From: Loktanella sp. PT4BL
Lineage (GTDB): Bacteria > Pseudomonadota > Alphaproteobacteria > Rhodobacterales > Rhodobacteraceae
NCBI RefSeq assembly: GCF_003201935.1
Contig: NZ_QJJL01000002.1
Location: forward strand, 186,001-250,000
DNA length: 64,000 nt
Direction of reading: 5' to 3'
Part shown: piece after piece, positions 54,963 through 64,000 of the stretch
How the letters are laid out: every line of letters begins with the position of its first letter
How positions within the stretch are numbered: position 1 is the first letter of the stretch
Notes under the pieces: generated by a model
Seen by the model: only the letters and a program-made list of their open reading frames with translations
Databases searched by the model: none
What the model was told of the DNA's origin: nothing
Translations under genes and position numbers: made by a program

Positions 54963-56777
54963 ATGAGACGACTTTCGCGCAGCGCGATCCGCAGCACCGC
55001 CATCGCATTGGTGCTGGGACTGGCAGGGCAATCAGCCTTTGCCGAACCCCGCCATGGCATAGCTATGTATGGCGATCCTGCCCTACCACCGGATTTTGTG
55101 TCCCTCCCCTACGCCAACCCCGATGCGCCCAAAGGCGGGCAGATCGTTACGGCAGAGGTCGGCAGCTTTGACAGCCTCAACCCGTTTATCCGCAAAGGCT
55201 CGACTCCATGGCAATTGCGGTTCTTCTTGGGCGAGAGCTTTATGGGCCGCTCTTTGGACGAACCCTTCTCGCTTTACGGCGTTCTGGCCGAATCGGTCGA
55301 GACAGGACCGAACCGCGAATGGGTGGAATTCACCCTGCGCGAAGGGGCGGAATTCTCGGACGGGAGCCCCGTGACCATCGAAGACGTGATGTGGTCCTAT
55401 GAAACCTTGGGCACCGTCGGCCACCCCCGCTATCTGGGTTTCTGGGCAAAGGTCGCCAGTATGGAACAAACCGGCGAACGGTCCGTGCGGTTTACCTTCA
55501 CCGAAGAAGACCGCGAATTGGCCTTGCTGGCAGGCCTGCGCCCGATCCTGAAAAAGGCGCAGTGGGACGGCATCGACTTTGCCGAAAGCACAACCGAGGT
55601 CGTGCCGATCACATCCGCCCCCTATGTGATTGCCGATTATGATCCGGGTCGTTTCGTCTCGCTGCGCCGCAATCCCGATTACTGGGGTGCGGATGTGCCG
55701 TTCCGTGTGGGCACCAACAACATTGATGAGGTCCGGCTGGAGTTTTTCGGCGATGAAACCGCCGCGTTCGAGGCTTTCAAGGTGGGCGAGGTGAATTCCA
55801 ACCGCGAATTCAACGTGGCCCGTTGGGAAAGCCAGTACAATTTCCCCGCCGTGCAGGACGGTGATGTGGTTTTGTCAATTCTGCCGCATGAACGCCCATC
55901 GGGGATGACAGGGTTTGTCATGAACACCCGCCGCGACCAGTTTGCCGATTGGCGTGTGCGCGATGCGATGATCCATGCCTTCAACTTTGAGTTCATCAAC
56001 GAGGCGATGACAGGATCGGCCCAGCCGCGCATCACCTCCTATTGGTCCAACTCGCCCCTGGGCATGTCACATGGCCCCGCAGAAGGGCGCGTTGCGGAAT
56101 TTCTGGCACCATTCGCCGCCGATCTGACGCCCGGCACGCTTGAGGGTTATGCCCTGCCCGTCAGCGATGGATCCGAGCGCAACCGTGCAGGCACCGCTGC
56201 GGCCCTTGCGCAGATGGAAGCCGCAGGCTGGACGGTGCAGAACGGCGTGATGGCCAATGCCGCAGGTGAGCCTTTTACCTTTGAAATCCTGCTCCCGCAG
56301 GGTGGTTCGGAAAATCAGGCGATCATCGACATGTATACGGAATCGCTCGCACGGATCGGAGTTTCTCCCACCGTTGCAGTGGTGGATAGCGCACAATTTG
56401 CCGAACGCACCGATGCCTTTGATTTTGACATGACCTACTACCGGCGCGGTGTGTCGCTGTCGCCCGGCAACGAACAATATGTCTATTACGGCTCAGAGGC
56501 CGCCGACACGCCCGGTGGCAGCAACCTGATGGGTGTCAAATCCCCTGCGGTGGATGCGCTGATCGGCCGTTTGCTGACCTCGGAAAGTCAGGATGATTTT
56601 GTTGCAGCCGTCAAAGCACTCGACCGGACCTTGACCGCTGGCCGCTATGTGATCCCGATTTATCAGTGGAATATCAGCCGTCTTGCCCATGCCAAAGAAC
56701 TGAAATTCCCCGAAGAACTGCCGATCTTTGGCGACTGGCCGGGCTGGCAGCCCGATGTCTGGTGGTACGAAGAATAG
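54963..56777 (+). CDS. Periplasmic substrate-binding protein, family 5 (YejA-like)
   Basis: A 604-residue ABC-transporter binding protein with signal peptide (RRLSRSAIRSTAIALVLGLA, cleavage after AFA) and mature start EPRHGIAMYG. The SBP_bac_5 domain has LPYANPDAPKGGQ, DGSPVTIEDVMWSYETL and NPDYWG typical of the YejA (microcin C/oligopeptide) branch. GGGAG precedes the ATG at 54963. No permease or ATPase genes adjoin it in the window, so it is either an orphan or pairs with a system elsewhere. Confidence 0.88.
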   Translation: MRRLSRSAIRSTAIALVLGLAGQSAFAEPRHGIAMYGDPALPPDFVSLPYANPDAPKGGQIVTAEVGSFDSLNPFIRKGSTPWQLRFFLGESFMGRSLDEPFSLYGVLAESVETGPNREWVEFTLREGAEFSDGSPVTIEDVMWSYETLGTVGHPRYLGFWAKVASMEQTGERSVRFTFTEEDRELALLAGLRPILKKAQWDGIDFAESTTEVVPITSAPYVIADYDPGRFVSLRRNPDYWGADVPFRVGTNNIDEVRLEFFGDETAAFEAFKVGEVNSNREFNVARWESQYNFPAVQDGDVVLSILPHERPSGMTGFVMNTRRDQFADWRVRDAMIHAFNFEFINEAMTGSAQPRITSYWSNSPLGMSHGPAEGRVAEFLAPFAADLTPGTLEGYALPVSDGSERNRAGTAAALAQMEAAGWTVQNGVMANAAGEPFTFEILLPQGGSENQAIIDMYTESLARIGVSPTVAVVDSAQFAERTDAFDFDMTYYRRGVSLSPGNEQYVYYGSEAADTPGGSNLMGVKSPAVDALIGRLLTSESQDDFVAAVKALDRTLTAGRYVIPIYQWNISRLAHAKELKFPEELPIFGDWPGWQPDVWWYEE

Positions 56778-56823
56778 CAACGCGATAACTGCCGGAGACC
56801 TGCGCGCTGCGCGCGACTCTCAG

Positions 56824-56850
56824 GCCTCCGGCGGGGATATTTCCGGGCCA
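56824..56850 (+). repeat. Intergenic GCCTCCGG element, copy B
   Basis: GCCTCCGGCGGGGATATTT followed by CCGGGCCA lies 46 bases after the stop of the binding-protein gene, in the same orientation. It matches the reverse complement of 60901-60927 at 25 of 27 positions. The GCC-TCC-GGC start can form a tiny stem, so a 3'-end function is possible. Confidence 0.6.
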
Positions 56851-56862
56851 ATAATAACGGCG

Positions 56863-57486
56863 CTAGCTGAGGGAAGTGACCCAGAGGATCGTTGCATCCT
56901 CGGCACTGATTGAAATCACGTTGTGCCCCATGGCCGCATCGTAATAGGCGCTGTCGCCGCGTTTTAGCTCGATTGGTTCGTAAAACTCGGTGTAGAGCCG
57001 GATGTGGCCGGTGAGCACATAGAGAAACTCTTCGCCGTCATGGCGTACCCAGCCGTCAAAATCCTCGATCTTGCGCGCACGGATACGGGCACGGTAGGGC
57101 AGCATCTTCTTGGTCGTCAGCGCCTCGGCCAGCATCGCGTGTTCATAGGTCGTTGTGACCTTTGCGGTTTCCTCGCCGTTGCGTGTGACCGCCATACGCC
57201 CGTTGACCTGCCCCTTGGAGGGCGGTGTGAAGAGCTGTGGCACCGAAATCTCAAGCCCGACGGCCAGTTTTTTCAGCGCGTCATAGGTGGGTGACATCTG
57301 GCCGTTTTCGATCTTGGACAGGGTCGAGCGTGCAAGCCCCGCCTGCTGTGCCGCCTGTTCCAGCGTCCAGTCGCGGGCCTTGCGCAGTTCACGCACACGC
57401 GCGCCAAGGTCAAGCGGTTGTGCGACGCTTGCTTCGCCGCTTTCCCGCGCGACGCGGATCATATCTTTGGGCCCGTTGTCTGTCAT
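56863..57486 (-). CDS. XRE-family regulator with C-terminal cupin domain
   Basis: A 207-residue regulator. The helix-turn-helix (about residues 28-82; VRELRKARDWTLEQAAQQAGLARSTLSKIENG) is followed by a cupin domain (about 125-200; FLYVLTGHIRLYTEFYEPIELKRGDSAYYD). AGGAAGCGC precedes the ATG at 57486. Such proteins commonly sense small metabolites and control adjacent genes. It diverges from the ligase-DsbA-MFS operon (65 bases between starts), which it probably controls. Confidence 0.9.
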   Translation of the reverse strand: MTDNGPKDMIRVARESGEASVAQPLDLGARVRELRKARDWTLEQAAQQAGLARSTLSKIENGQMSPTYDALKKLAVGLEISVPQLFTPPSKGQVNGRMAVTRNGEETAKVTTTYEHAMLAEALTTKKMLPYRARIRARKIEDFDGWVRHDGEEFLYVLTGHIRLYTEFYEPIELKRGDSAYYDAAMGHNVISISAEDATILWVTSLS

Positions 57487-57551
57487 GCGCTTCCTATTAA
57501 GCAGACCGCATGCATCTTGCAACAGCACCGAGGTGTGGGTAGCGGTGAGAC

Positions 57552-59048
57552 ATGCTGTCGCTTGTGCAATCAGATAGGTATCCCCCCGCCCCGCGCCGGT
57601 TCAACATGGCCGCCCATGTGCTGGGCCATGCGGATCGTCTGGGTGACAAGACCGCCCTGTGCATCATGGATGCAGCAGGCAATGGTGAACGGTTTGACTA
57701 TCGGACCCTCAAACAGGCGATCCTTGGCACCGCAACGGGCCTTTTGCAGCACGTCCGTCCTGACGAAAAGATCATTCTGCAACTCGGGAACACGCCCGAA
57801 TTTCCGATTGCTTTTCTCGGTGCGATTGCTGCCGGAATTGTGCCTGTGTCACTCTCCAGCGCGCTGACAGAAATCGAGTACCGAGAGGTCGTTGACACAA
57901 TCCGCCCTGCCCTTGCCTTACGCAGTATCAACAAGGCGGACATGGCCCTCTTGCGCGCCTTCCGCGACCTTCCCGCAGCCGACTATGCCATGGGCGACCC
58001 TGCGCGCCCTGCATTTATCATCTACACCTCAGGCACGGGCGGGAGGCCAACACCTGTGGTGCACGCACACCGTGCGATCTGGGCGCGCCAGATGATGTGG
58101 GACGGCTGGTACGGGCTGCGCGAAGATGACCGTATGCTGCATGCGGGCGCTTTTAACTGGACCTATACTTTGGGCACCGGATTGCTGGATCCTTGGGCGA
58201 CCGGCGCGACGGCACTGATTCCTGCACAGGATATCACACCAGCCCAGTTGCCCACGCTTATGCAGGCCCACAAGGCCACGATTTTCGCAGCAGCGCCGGG
58301 CATCTACCGCAGGCTCTTGCGCGCGGCCATACCGGCGCTGCCATATTTGCGCCACGGCCTCTCCGCTGGCGAAAAAATGGCACAGCCCGTCAGAGACGCA
58401 TGGCACGAAGCAACGGGCAAGCCGGTCTATGAGGCGTTCGGCATGTCCGAATGCTCGACTTTCATTTCATCCTCACCTGCCAATCAGGCACCGGATCACA
58501 CGTCGGGATTTGTCCAACAGGGGCGCACCGTCGCGCTGATTGGCCCTGACGGGCCGGTCCCGCGTGGCACAATCGGTACAATCGCGGTCCACAAGGATGA
58601 CCCCGGCCTGATGCTTGGATACCTTGACCGCCCCGATGACACCGCCGCACGCTTTCAGGGCGACTGGTTCCTGACGGGCGATCTGGCCACGATGGACGAA
58701 AACGGTGCCATCACTTATGCAGGCCGCGCTGATGATATGATGAACGCAGGCGGACACCGCGTCAGTCCGATTGAAGTGGAAGAGGCGCTGACAGCGCATC
58801 CGCTTGTTACCGAAGCCGCAGCCTGTGCTGTGCAACTGCGCACAGGGGTTCATGTCATTGCGGGGTTTTACGTGGCAACAGACGTGATAGAGGAAGAGGA
58901 ACTCCGCGATTTCGCAGCCGCGCGTCTTGCCACTTACAAGATGCCCCGCCTGTTGATCGCCCGAGACAGACTTCCCCGCGGGGCCAACAACAAACTTTTG
59001 CGCCGCGTGCTGCGCGACGAATGGGAGACCACCTATGGTCAAGCTTGA
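57552..59048 (+). CDS. AMP-binding acyl-CoA/acid ligase of unknown substrate
   Basis: A 498-residue adenylate-forming enzyme with A3-type P-loop IIYTSGTGGRPTPVVHAHR, A5-type VYEAFGMSE, A7-type GDWFLTGDLATMDENG, the hinge-like region GRADDMMNAGGHRVSPIEVEE, and the C-terminal catalytic Lys in GANNKLLRR. It is closest in layout to benzoate- or medium-chain acyl-CoA ligases. Substrate is not readable. Its last 14 bases overlap the DsbA-like gene, so the two are translationally coupled. Confidence 0.88.
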   Translation: MLSLVQSDRYPPAPRRFNMAAHVLGHADRLGDKTALCIMDAAGNGERFDYRTLKQAILGTATGLLQHVRPDEKIILQLGNTPEFPIAFLGAIAAGIVPVSLSSALTEIEYREVVDTIRPALALRSINKADMALLRAFRDLPAADYAMGDPARPAFIIYTSGTGGRPTPVVHAHRAIWARQMMWDGWYGLREDDRMLHAGAFNWTYTLGTGLLDPWATGATALIPAQDITPAQLPTLMQAHKATIFAAAPGIYRRLLRAAIPALPYLRHGLSAGEKMAQPVRDAWHEATGKPVYEAFGMSECSTFISSSPANQAPDHTSGFVQQGRTVALIGPDGPVPRGTIGTIAVHKDDPGLMLGYLDRPDDTAARFQGDWFLTGDLATMDENGAITYAGRADDMMNAGGHRVSPIEVEEALTAHPLVTEAAACAVQLRTGVHVIAGFYVATDVIEEEELRDFAAARLATYKMPRLLIARDRLPRGANNKLLRRVLRDEWETTYGQA

Positions 59049-59679
59049 TATCATATCCGATCCGATCTGCCCCTGGTGCTATATCGGCAAAACGAACTTG
59101 GATAAGGCACTGGTGCAATTCCCTGACCATCCCTTCACCATCGAATGGCACCCCTTCCAGCTCAACCCCGACATGCCGTCAGAAGGCATGGACCGCCGCG
59201 CCTATCTGGAAGGCAAATTCGGCGGCAAGGAAGGCGCTGTGAAAGCCTATGCGCCCGTCGTTGCACATGCCGAAAAATCCGGCGCGCATATCAACTTTGA
59301 AGCCATCCAACGCACACCGAATACGATCGACGCCCACCGCCTGATCCATTGGGCCGGTATCGAACAGCGCCAGTCCTTTGTCGTGGACCTGCTTTTCAAA
59401 GCCTATTTCGTCGATGGCCGCGATATCAGCGATCATGAAGTGCTGGCCGATATTGCCGACACTGCCGAAATGGACGCGGCTATGGTGACAAAACTGCTCA
59501 GCTCTGATGCCGACACCGCCGACATCCGTGCCCGTGACAAGCACAGCCGCGAGATGGGTGTGAACTCGGTGCCGACCTTTATTGTCGCACATCAGCACGC
59601 GGTGCCCGGCGCGCAGCCGCCCGAAATCTGGGTGAATGTCATCAAGGACATCATGGAACAGATCGCTGCCGACGAATGA
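59035..59679 (+). CDS. DsbA-family oxidoreductase (FrnE/HCCA isomerase-like)
   Basis: A 214-residue thioredoxin-fold protein without signal peptide. CPWC is at residues 13-16 (DPICPWCYIGK), and the cis-Pro loop is GVNSVPTFIV near residue 182. These features fit the FrnE/2-hydroxychromene-2-carboxylate isomerase-like group. It is cytosolic, so a role in envelope disulfide formation is unlikely. It overlaps the ligase by 14 bases and the MFS gene by 4 bases (ATGA), suggesting a shared pathway. Confidence 0.9.
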   Translation: MVKLDIISDPICPWCYIGKTNLDKALVQFPDHPFTIEWHPFQLNPDMPSEGMDRRAYLEGKFGGKEGAVKAYAPVVAHAEKSGAHINFEAIQRTPNTIDAHRLIHWAGIEQRQSFVVDLLFKAYFVDGRDISDHEVLADIADTAEMDAAMVTKLLSSDADTADIRARDKHSREMGVNSVPTFIVAHQHAVPGAQPPEIWVNVIKDIMEQIAADE

Positions 59680-60890
59680 GCCAGCCACCCAAAGCCCGCG
59701 CACTGCCACAAGGCGAGTTCATCGCGTTGATGGCGATGGTCTCGGCGACAGTCGCGTTCTCGATTGATGCGATGCTGCCAGCGCTGCCGGAAATGGCGGC
59801 GGCGCTTTCACCGGATGACTTCAACCGCGCGCAGCTCATCGTCACGAGCTTTATTCTGGGGTTGGGCGTGGGCACTTTCTTTACCGGCCCCCTGTCCGAT
59901 GCCTTCGGCCGCAAGCCCGTGATGATCGGGGGCACAATCGTCTATATGCTCGGCAGTGCCGCCGCATGGCAGGCCCAGACGCTTGAGGTGATGCTGGCGG
60001 CCCGTGTCCTGCAAGGGCTGGGTGCCGCCGGGCCGCGGGTAGTGGCCATGGCCCTGATCCGCGATCTTTACGCAGGCCCGCAAATGGCGCGTATCCTGTC
60101 ATTCGTCATGATCATCTTCACGCTGGTCCCTGCCATCGCACCCACAATGGGGCATTACATTGTTGCAGCCTTCGATTGGCACGCGATCTTTGTGGCCTGC
60201 ATCCTGTTTTCATTCATCACGACCACCTGGTTGCTGATCCGCCAACCGGAAACCCTTAGCCCTGAAAACCGCCGCCCGCTGAGCGTCAGTGCGCTCTGGC
60301 GCGCCCTGATCGAGATGTTCACCCACCCAACTGCGCGCCTTTCAATCCTGATCCAGACGTTCACATTCGCGATGCTCTACAGTATCCTGTCCTCGACGCA
60401 GCCGATCTTTGATCTAACTTACGGGCAAGGCGACAACTTTCACCTGTGGTTCGGCGGCATCGCGGTGGTGGCTTCCTCATCAGGCTTTCTGAACGCGCGC
60501 CTTGTTGTCAGGCTGGGGATGCGGGCGATCATCAAGGCGATGTACACTGCACAAATTTTCATGACGCTTCTGCTGATTGCTGTGCTTTTGGCCGGGACAC
60601 CGGACAAAATCGCCTTTCCGGTCTACGTGGTTTGGGTGCTGTCGAACTTCTTTCAGGCTGGCCTGAGTATCGGCAACCTCAACGCGCTCGGCATGGAAGA
60701 AATGGGACATATGGCGGGGCTTGCCGCCTCAGTGCTCACATCGGTAGCCACGGTGGGCGGCGTGCTCATCGCAGTTCCCATCGCACTGCTTTTTGACGGC
60801 ACACCCCTGCCCGCCGCGATCGGTTCATTGGTGCTGGCCTCAATCGCCCTGTGGCTGACAACGCAGATTAAACGGCCCGGCGAAACCTAG
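59676..60890 (+). CDS. MFS efflux protein, Bcr/CflA type
   Basis: A 404-residue inner-membrane transporter of 12 predicted helices. It has the MFS motif in GPLSDAFGRKPVMIGG, an antiporter-type segment with ALIRDLYAG, and a Bcr/CflA-like start (LMAMVSATVAFSIDAMLPALPEMA). It likely exports a drug or an acid by proton exchange. It is the third gene of the overlapping ligase-DsbA-MFS operon, so it may export or import that pathway's compound. Confidence 0.92.
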   Translation: MSQPPKARALPQGEFIALMAMVSATVAFSIDAMLPALPEMAAALSPDDFNRAQLIVTSFILGLGVGTFFTGPLSDAFGRKPVMIGGTIVYMLGSAAAWQAQTLEVMLAARVLQGLGAAGPRVVAMALIRDLYAGPQMARILSFVMIIFTLVPAIAPTMGHYIVAAFDWHAIFVACILFSFITTTWLLIRQPETLSPENRRPLSVSALWRALIEMFTHPTARLSILIQTFTFAMLYSILSSTQPIFDLTYGQGDNFHLWFGGIAVVASSSGFLNARLVVRLGMRAIIKAMYTAQIFMTLLLIAVLLAGTPDKIAFPVYVVWVLSNFFQAGLSIGNLNALGMEEMGHMAGLAASVLTSVATVGGVLIAVPIALLFDGTPLPAAIGSLVLASIALWLTTQIKRPGET

Positions 60891-60900
60891 GGTCTATTAC

Positions 60901-60927
60901 TGGCCCATAAATATCCCCGCCGGAGGC
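60901..60927 (-). repeat. Intergenic GCCTCCGG element, copy C
   Basis: On the minus strand GCCTCCGGCGGGGATATTT is followed by ATGGGCCA, 10 bases after the mfd stop and in the same orientation as mfd. It differs from copy B at two positions. Placement shortly after a stop codon is the same in both copies. Confidence 0.6.
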
Positions 60928-60937
60928 ATCAAATCTC

Positions 60938-63900
60938 TTAGGCGCTGGCCTTGGTTTTCTTCTCATCCGCCAGTTTTTGCGCCAGATCGCGGGCGATATT
61001 GAACGCGCCCTGGATCTTGTCGCGTTCCTTGTCCCAATCGCGGCGCACAACGATCTTGTTGTCCTTGATCTTTGCCGTGCCGTTTTGTGCATGGACGAAA
61101 TCAACCAGCCCTTTGGGCGAGGCAAACTTGTCATTGTGGAACTGGATCGTGGCCCCCTTGGGCCCTGCATCCAGCTTGGCAATACCTGCGCGTTTGCACA
61201 TCGCCTTGATCCGCACGACCAGCATCAGCGTGTTCACCTCACGCGGCAGCTTGCCGAAACGGTCGATCAGTTCCGCAGCAAACCCTTCCAGCTCGACCTT
61301 GGTGGCAAGCTCTGACAGGCGACGGTAAAGCCCCAGACGTACGTCCAGATCGGGGACATAATCTTCGGGGATCAGCACAGGCACGCCCAGATTGATCTGC
61401 GGCGCCCATTGGCCATCGTCGATAATCCCTTCCGCCTCGCCCGACCGGATTGCGGAGATTTGGTCTTCAAGCATTTGCTGATAAAGCTCGTAACCCACTT
61501 CGCGCATCTGGCCCGATTGTTCCTCACCCAGAAGATTGCCCGCACCGCGAATATCCAGATCCTGTGATGCCAGCGTAAAGCCCGCCCCCAAGCTATCAAT
61601 GGACCCCAACACGCGCAGGCGTTTCTGTGCGGTATCGGTCAGTTTCTGGCGTGGTTTGGTTGTGAGGTAGGCATAGGCGCGGGTCTTGGACCGCCCGACA
61701 CGACCCCGGATCTGATAAAGCTGGCTGAGACCGAACATATCCGCCCGCCAGACGATCATCGTGTTCGCAGTCGGAATATCCAGACCACTTTCTACAATCG
61801 TCGTGGCCAGCAGCACGTCATATTTGCCGTCATAAAACGCATTCATCCGGTCATCGAGTTCACCAGCCGCCATCTGCCCCGTGGCGGATATATAGGTGAC
61901 TTCTGGCACCTCGCGTTTCAGGAACTCTTCCATCTCTGCCATATCGGTGATGCGTGGCACCACGATAAAAGACTGCCCGCCGCGATAGTGTTCGCGCAGC
62001 AGCGCCTCGCGCACGGTGATGGTGTCGAATTCGCTGACATAGGTCCGGATCGCCAGCCGGTCGATGGGCGGGGTGCCGATAATCGACAGATCACGCACGC
62101 CAGAGAGCGACAGTTGCAACGTCCGCGGGATCGGCGTCGCAGTCAGCGTCAGCACATGCACATCGGTGCGCAACTGCTTGAGGCGCTCTTTGTGCTGCAC
62201 CCCGAATTTCTGTTCCTCGTCGATCACCAGCAGTCCAAGGTTCTTGAACTTCACCCCTTTCGCCAGAAGCGCATGGGTGCCGACCACAATATCCACTGTC
62301 CCGCCCGCCAGACCTTCGCGGGTCAGATTTGCGTCTTTTGCCGACACAAAGCGCGACAAAGGCCGCACGTTCACAGGGAACCCGCGGAAACGTTCGGCGA
62401 AACTCTGGTAGTGCTGGCGCGCCAGCAGGGTCGTGGGCGCAATGATCGCCACCTGCACGCCTGACAGTGCGGCAACAAAAGCCGCACGGATCGCGACCTC
62501 GGTCTTGCCAAAGCCCACATCGCCGCAGATGAGGCGGTCCATCGGTTTGCCCGACCCGAGGTCTTCGAGCACATCGGCAATCGCAGCCAGTTGATCGTCG
62601 GTTTCGACATAGGGAAAGCGCGCAAGGAACTGGTCCCATAACCCATCAGGCGGGTCCAACGCGGGTGCGGTGCGCAATTCTCGCTCTGCCGCGACACGGA
62701 TCAAACGTTCGGCAATCTGTCGGATGCGTTCCTTCAGCTTGGCCTTCTTGGCCTGCCACGCCCCACCGCCCAGTTTGTCCAAGAGCCCCGTCTCGTGGCC
62801 GTACTTCGAAAGTAGTTCGATATTCTCGACAGGCAGGTAAAGCTTTGATTCCTCAGCATATTCCAACAGCAGGCATTCATGGGCCGCGCCCAAAGCGGTG
62901 ACCACCTCCATGCCCATGTAACGCCCGACGCCGTGATCGACATGCACCACAAGATCACCGGGGGAGAGACTATTGGCCTCGGACAGGAAATTCTCGGCGC
63001 GGCGTTTGCGCTTGGTCTGCCGGATCAGGCGGTCGCCAAGCACATCCTGCTCGGAAATCACCGTTAGACCCGGTGTTTCAAACCCGTGATCCAGCGGCCA
63101 GACCGCCAGATGCACACCACGTTTCCCGACACGGCTGAAGTCAGAAACCGTGATCGTCTCGCCGATCCCTTCGTCCTCGATCAGCCCTTCCAGACGCTCG
63201 CGCGCGCCCTCGGAATATGACGCGATCACGACAGGACCGTCGCTGAGCTTTGCCTTAATGTGGTCCGCCAAAGCACTGAAAAGGCTGATCTGTTCCTGCT
63301 GGCGCTCTGGCAAAAAGTTCCGCCCGATCCGCCCGCCTGCATCAATCACGCCAAGCCCCGTGGCCTGCTTGAGCGGTGAAAACTGCATCACGCGGCGGTT
63401 GGTCACTGCCTTGTTCCACGCGGCATCATCGAGGTAGAGCAGTTGCGGCGGCGCCGGCTTATAGACGCTGTCCATGCGGCCCTTTTGGCTCAGCGCATGC
63501 ATGCGCGTGCCGTATTGGTCGGCGATACTGTCCCAGCGGGCCAGACGCATGGGTGTCATCTGGTCATCCAGTGTGACGGTTGCCTTGGGCAGGTAATCGA
63601 ACAGCGTTTCGAGATCGTCCTGAAAGAACCCCAACCAGTGTTCGACGCCTGCGTGTTTGCGCCCCGCCGAAACCGCCTCGTAAAGCGGATCATCCGTACC
63701 GGCGGCCCCGAATTCAAGCCGGTAGTTCTGGCGGAAACGGGTGATCGCGGCCTCGTCGAGGATCACCTCGGATACGGGCGCCAGTTCAACTTCGGTCAGA
63801 TTTTCGGTGGTGCGCTGCGTCGCCGGATCAAAGCGACGCGCGCCATCAAGCACATCGCCAAAGAGATCAAGGCGCACAGGCCCCGATTGACCGGGGGGAT

Positions 63901-64000
63901 AAATGTCGATGATCCCGCCGCGAATGGCATAATCCCCCGGTTCCATCACAGTCGGACTTTGGGTGAACCCCATACGGACAAGGAAATGGCGCAGCGCCTC
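60938..64000 (-). CDS. mfd: Transcription-repair coupling factor Mfd (5' end outside window)
   Basis: About 1020 codons are visible; the frame stays open to the right edge, so the missing N-terminus is roughly 130 residues if the protein has the usual length near 1150. In order: the UvrB-like region, the RNA polymerase-interacting domain (SPGDLVVHVDHGVGRYMGME), the helicase domain (Walker A CGDVGFGKTEVA, VIDEEQKFGV DExx box, LTATPIPRTL, then the VESGLDIPTANT and QIRGRVGRS motifs) and the C-terminal TRCF domain. Mfd removes stalled RNA polymerase and recruits UvrA. Copy C of the repeat follows the stop. Confidence 0.97.
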   Translation of the reverse strand, partial: EALRHFLVRMGFTQSPTVMEPGDYAIRGGIIDIYPPGQSGPVRLDLFGDVLDGARRFDPATQRTTENLTEVELAPVSEVILDEAAITRFRQNYRLEFGAAGTDDPLYEAVSAGRKHAGVEHWLGFFQDDLETLFDYLPKATVTLDDQMTPMRLARWDSIADQYGTRMHALSQKGRMDSVYKPAPPQLLYLDDAAWNKAVTNRRVMQFSPLKQATGLGVIDAGGRIGRNFLPERQQEQISLFSALADHIKAKLSDGPVVIASYSEGARERLEGLIEDEGIGETITVSDFSRVGKRGVHLAVWPLDHGFETPGLTVISEQDVLGDRLIRQTKRKRRAENFLSEANSLSPGDLVVHVDHGVGRYMGMEVVTALGAAHECLLLEYAEESKLYLPVENIELLSKYGHETGLLDKLGGGAWQAKKAKLKERIRQIAERLIRVAAERELRTAPALDPPDGLWDQFLARFPYVETDDQLAAIADVLEDLGSGKPMDRLICGDVGFGKTEVAIRAAFVAALSGVQVAIIAPTTLLARQHYQSFAERFRGFPVNVRPLSRFVSAKDANLTREGLAGGTVDIVVGTHALLAKGVKFKNLGLLVIDEEQKFGVQHKERLKQLRTDVHVLTLTATPIPRTLQLSLSGVRDLSIIGTPPIDRLAIRTYVSEFDTITVREALLREHYRGGQSFIVVPRITDMAEMEEFLKREVPEVTYISATGQMAAGELDDRMNAFYDGKYDVLLATTIVESGLDIPTANTMIVWRADMFGLSQLYQIRGRVGRSKTRAYAYLTTKPRQKLTDTAQKRLRVLGSIDSLGAGFTLASQDLDIRGAGNLLGEEQSGQMREVGYELYQQMLEDQISAIRSGEAEGIIDDGQWAPQINLGVPVLIPEDYVPDLDVRLGLYRRLSELATKVELEGFAAELIDRFGKLPREVNTLMLVVRIKAMCKRAGIAKLDAGPKGATIQFHNDKFASPKGLVDFVHAQNGTAKIKDNKIVVRRDWDKERDKIQGAFNIARDLAQKLADEKKTKASA

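Noticed and set aside
1..64000. tRNA, rRNA, CRISPR arrays, transposases or phage genes
   Set aside because: None seen on reading through the intergenic regions and protein translations. A covariance-model scan was not possible here, so a short tRNA could still have been missed.

Overview
The window is gene-dense, GC-rich DNA from an alphaproteobacterium. Gene content and order point to the Rhodobacteraceae and most likely to the marine Roseobacter group: a phoR-pstSCAB-phoU-phoB cluster, rpsB-tsf, TAXI-type TRAP transport, a dctBD-like two-component pair, a plant-type (class II) DAHP synthase, a GlxA-type AraC regulator, and a 3-hydroxybutyrate dehydrogenase/patatin pair. Genus is not determinable from what I can see. 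No rRNA, tRNA, CRISPR array, insertion sequence or prophage was recognised.

Layout. 1-4232: DUF1963 protein (cut by the left edge), GlxA/AraC regulator, class II DAHP synthase, PAS-domain protein. 4413-6859: yicC-gmk-gamma carbonic anhydrase and a small unknown. 7013-14358: the complete phosphate-starvation locus phoR-pstS-pstC-pstA-pstB-phoU-phoB, with a PhoB box of three 11-base repeats that overlaps the phoR stop codon. 14355-16742: gnd and a Na/Ca exchanger. 17006-23662: TAXI TRAP permease and binding protein plus a DctB/DctD-like pair. 23895-33000: a myo-inositol-type catabolic locus (LacI regulator, two Gfo/Idh/MocA dehydrogenases, IolE-like enzyme, IolD, IolC, IolB, IolJ-like aldolase) whose regulator and divergent promoter region share a perfect palindromic operator core. 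33101-43654: a surface-glycan-type island of glycosyltransferases, a sulfotransferase, two methyltransferase-like proteins and two unusual fusions. 43918-47239: aroQ, a LuxR regulator broken by an in-frame stop, a structured-RNA candidate, and tsf-rpsB. 47442-54693: HupE/UreJ and DUF4198 proteins, pseudouridine catabolism (psuK-psuG), DUF502, LysE exporter, patatin and bdhA. 54775-54885: a candidate small RNA. 54963-64000: YejA-like binding protein, XRE-cupin regulator, ligase/DsbA-like/MFS operon, and mfd (cut by the right edge).

The least explained items are: (i) the glycan island, which holds a GT-A-like domain fused to an alpha/beta-hydrolase-like domain and a NodZ-like fucosyltransferase domain fused to TPR repeats; (ii) a LuxR-family gene with a TAA inside its DNA-binding domain but an intact continuation; (iii) a promoter-hairpin-terminator unit of about 77 nt upstream of bdhA; (iv) a strongly structured segment with an intrinsic terminator between the broken luxR gene and tsf; and (v) several convergent gene pairs whose stop codons lie inside hairpin arms or whose terminator lies inside the facing gene. 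All functional calls come from reading the sequence and from family knowledge; no database search was run.
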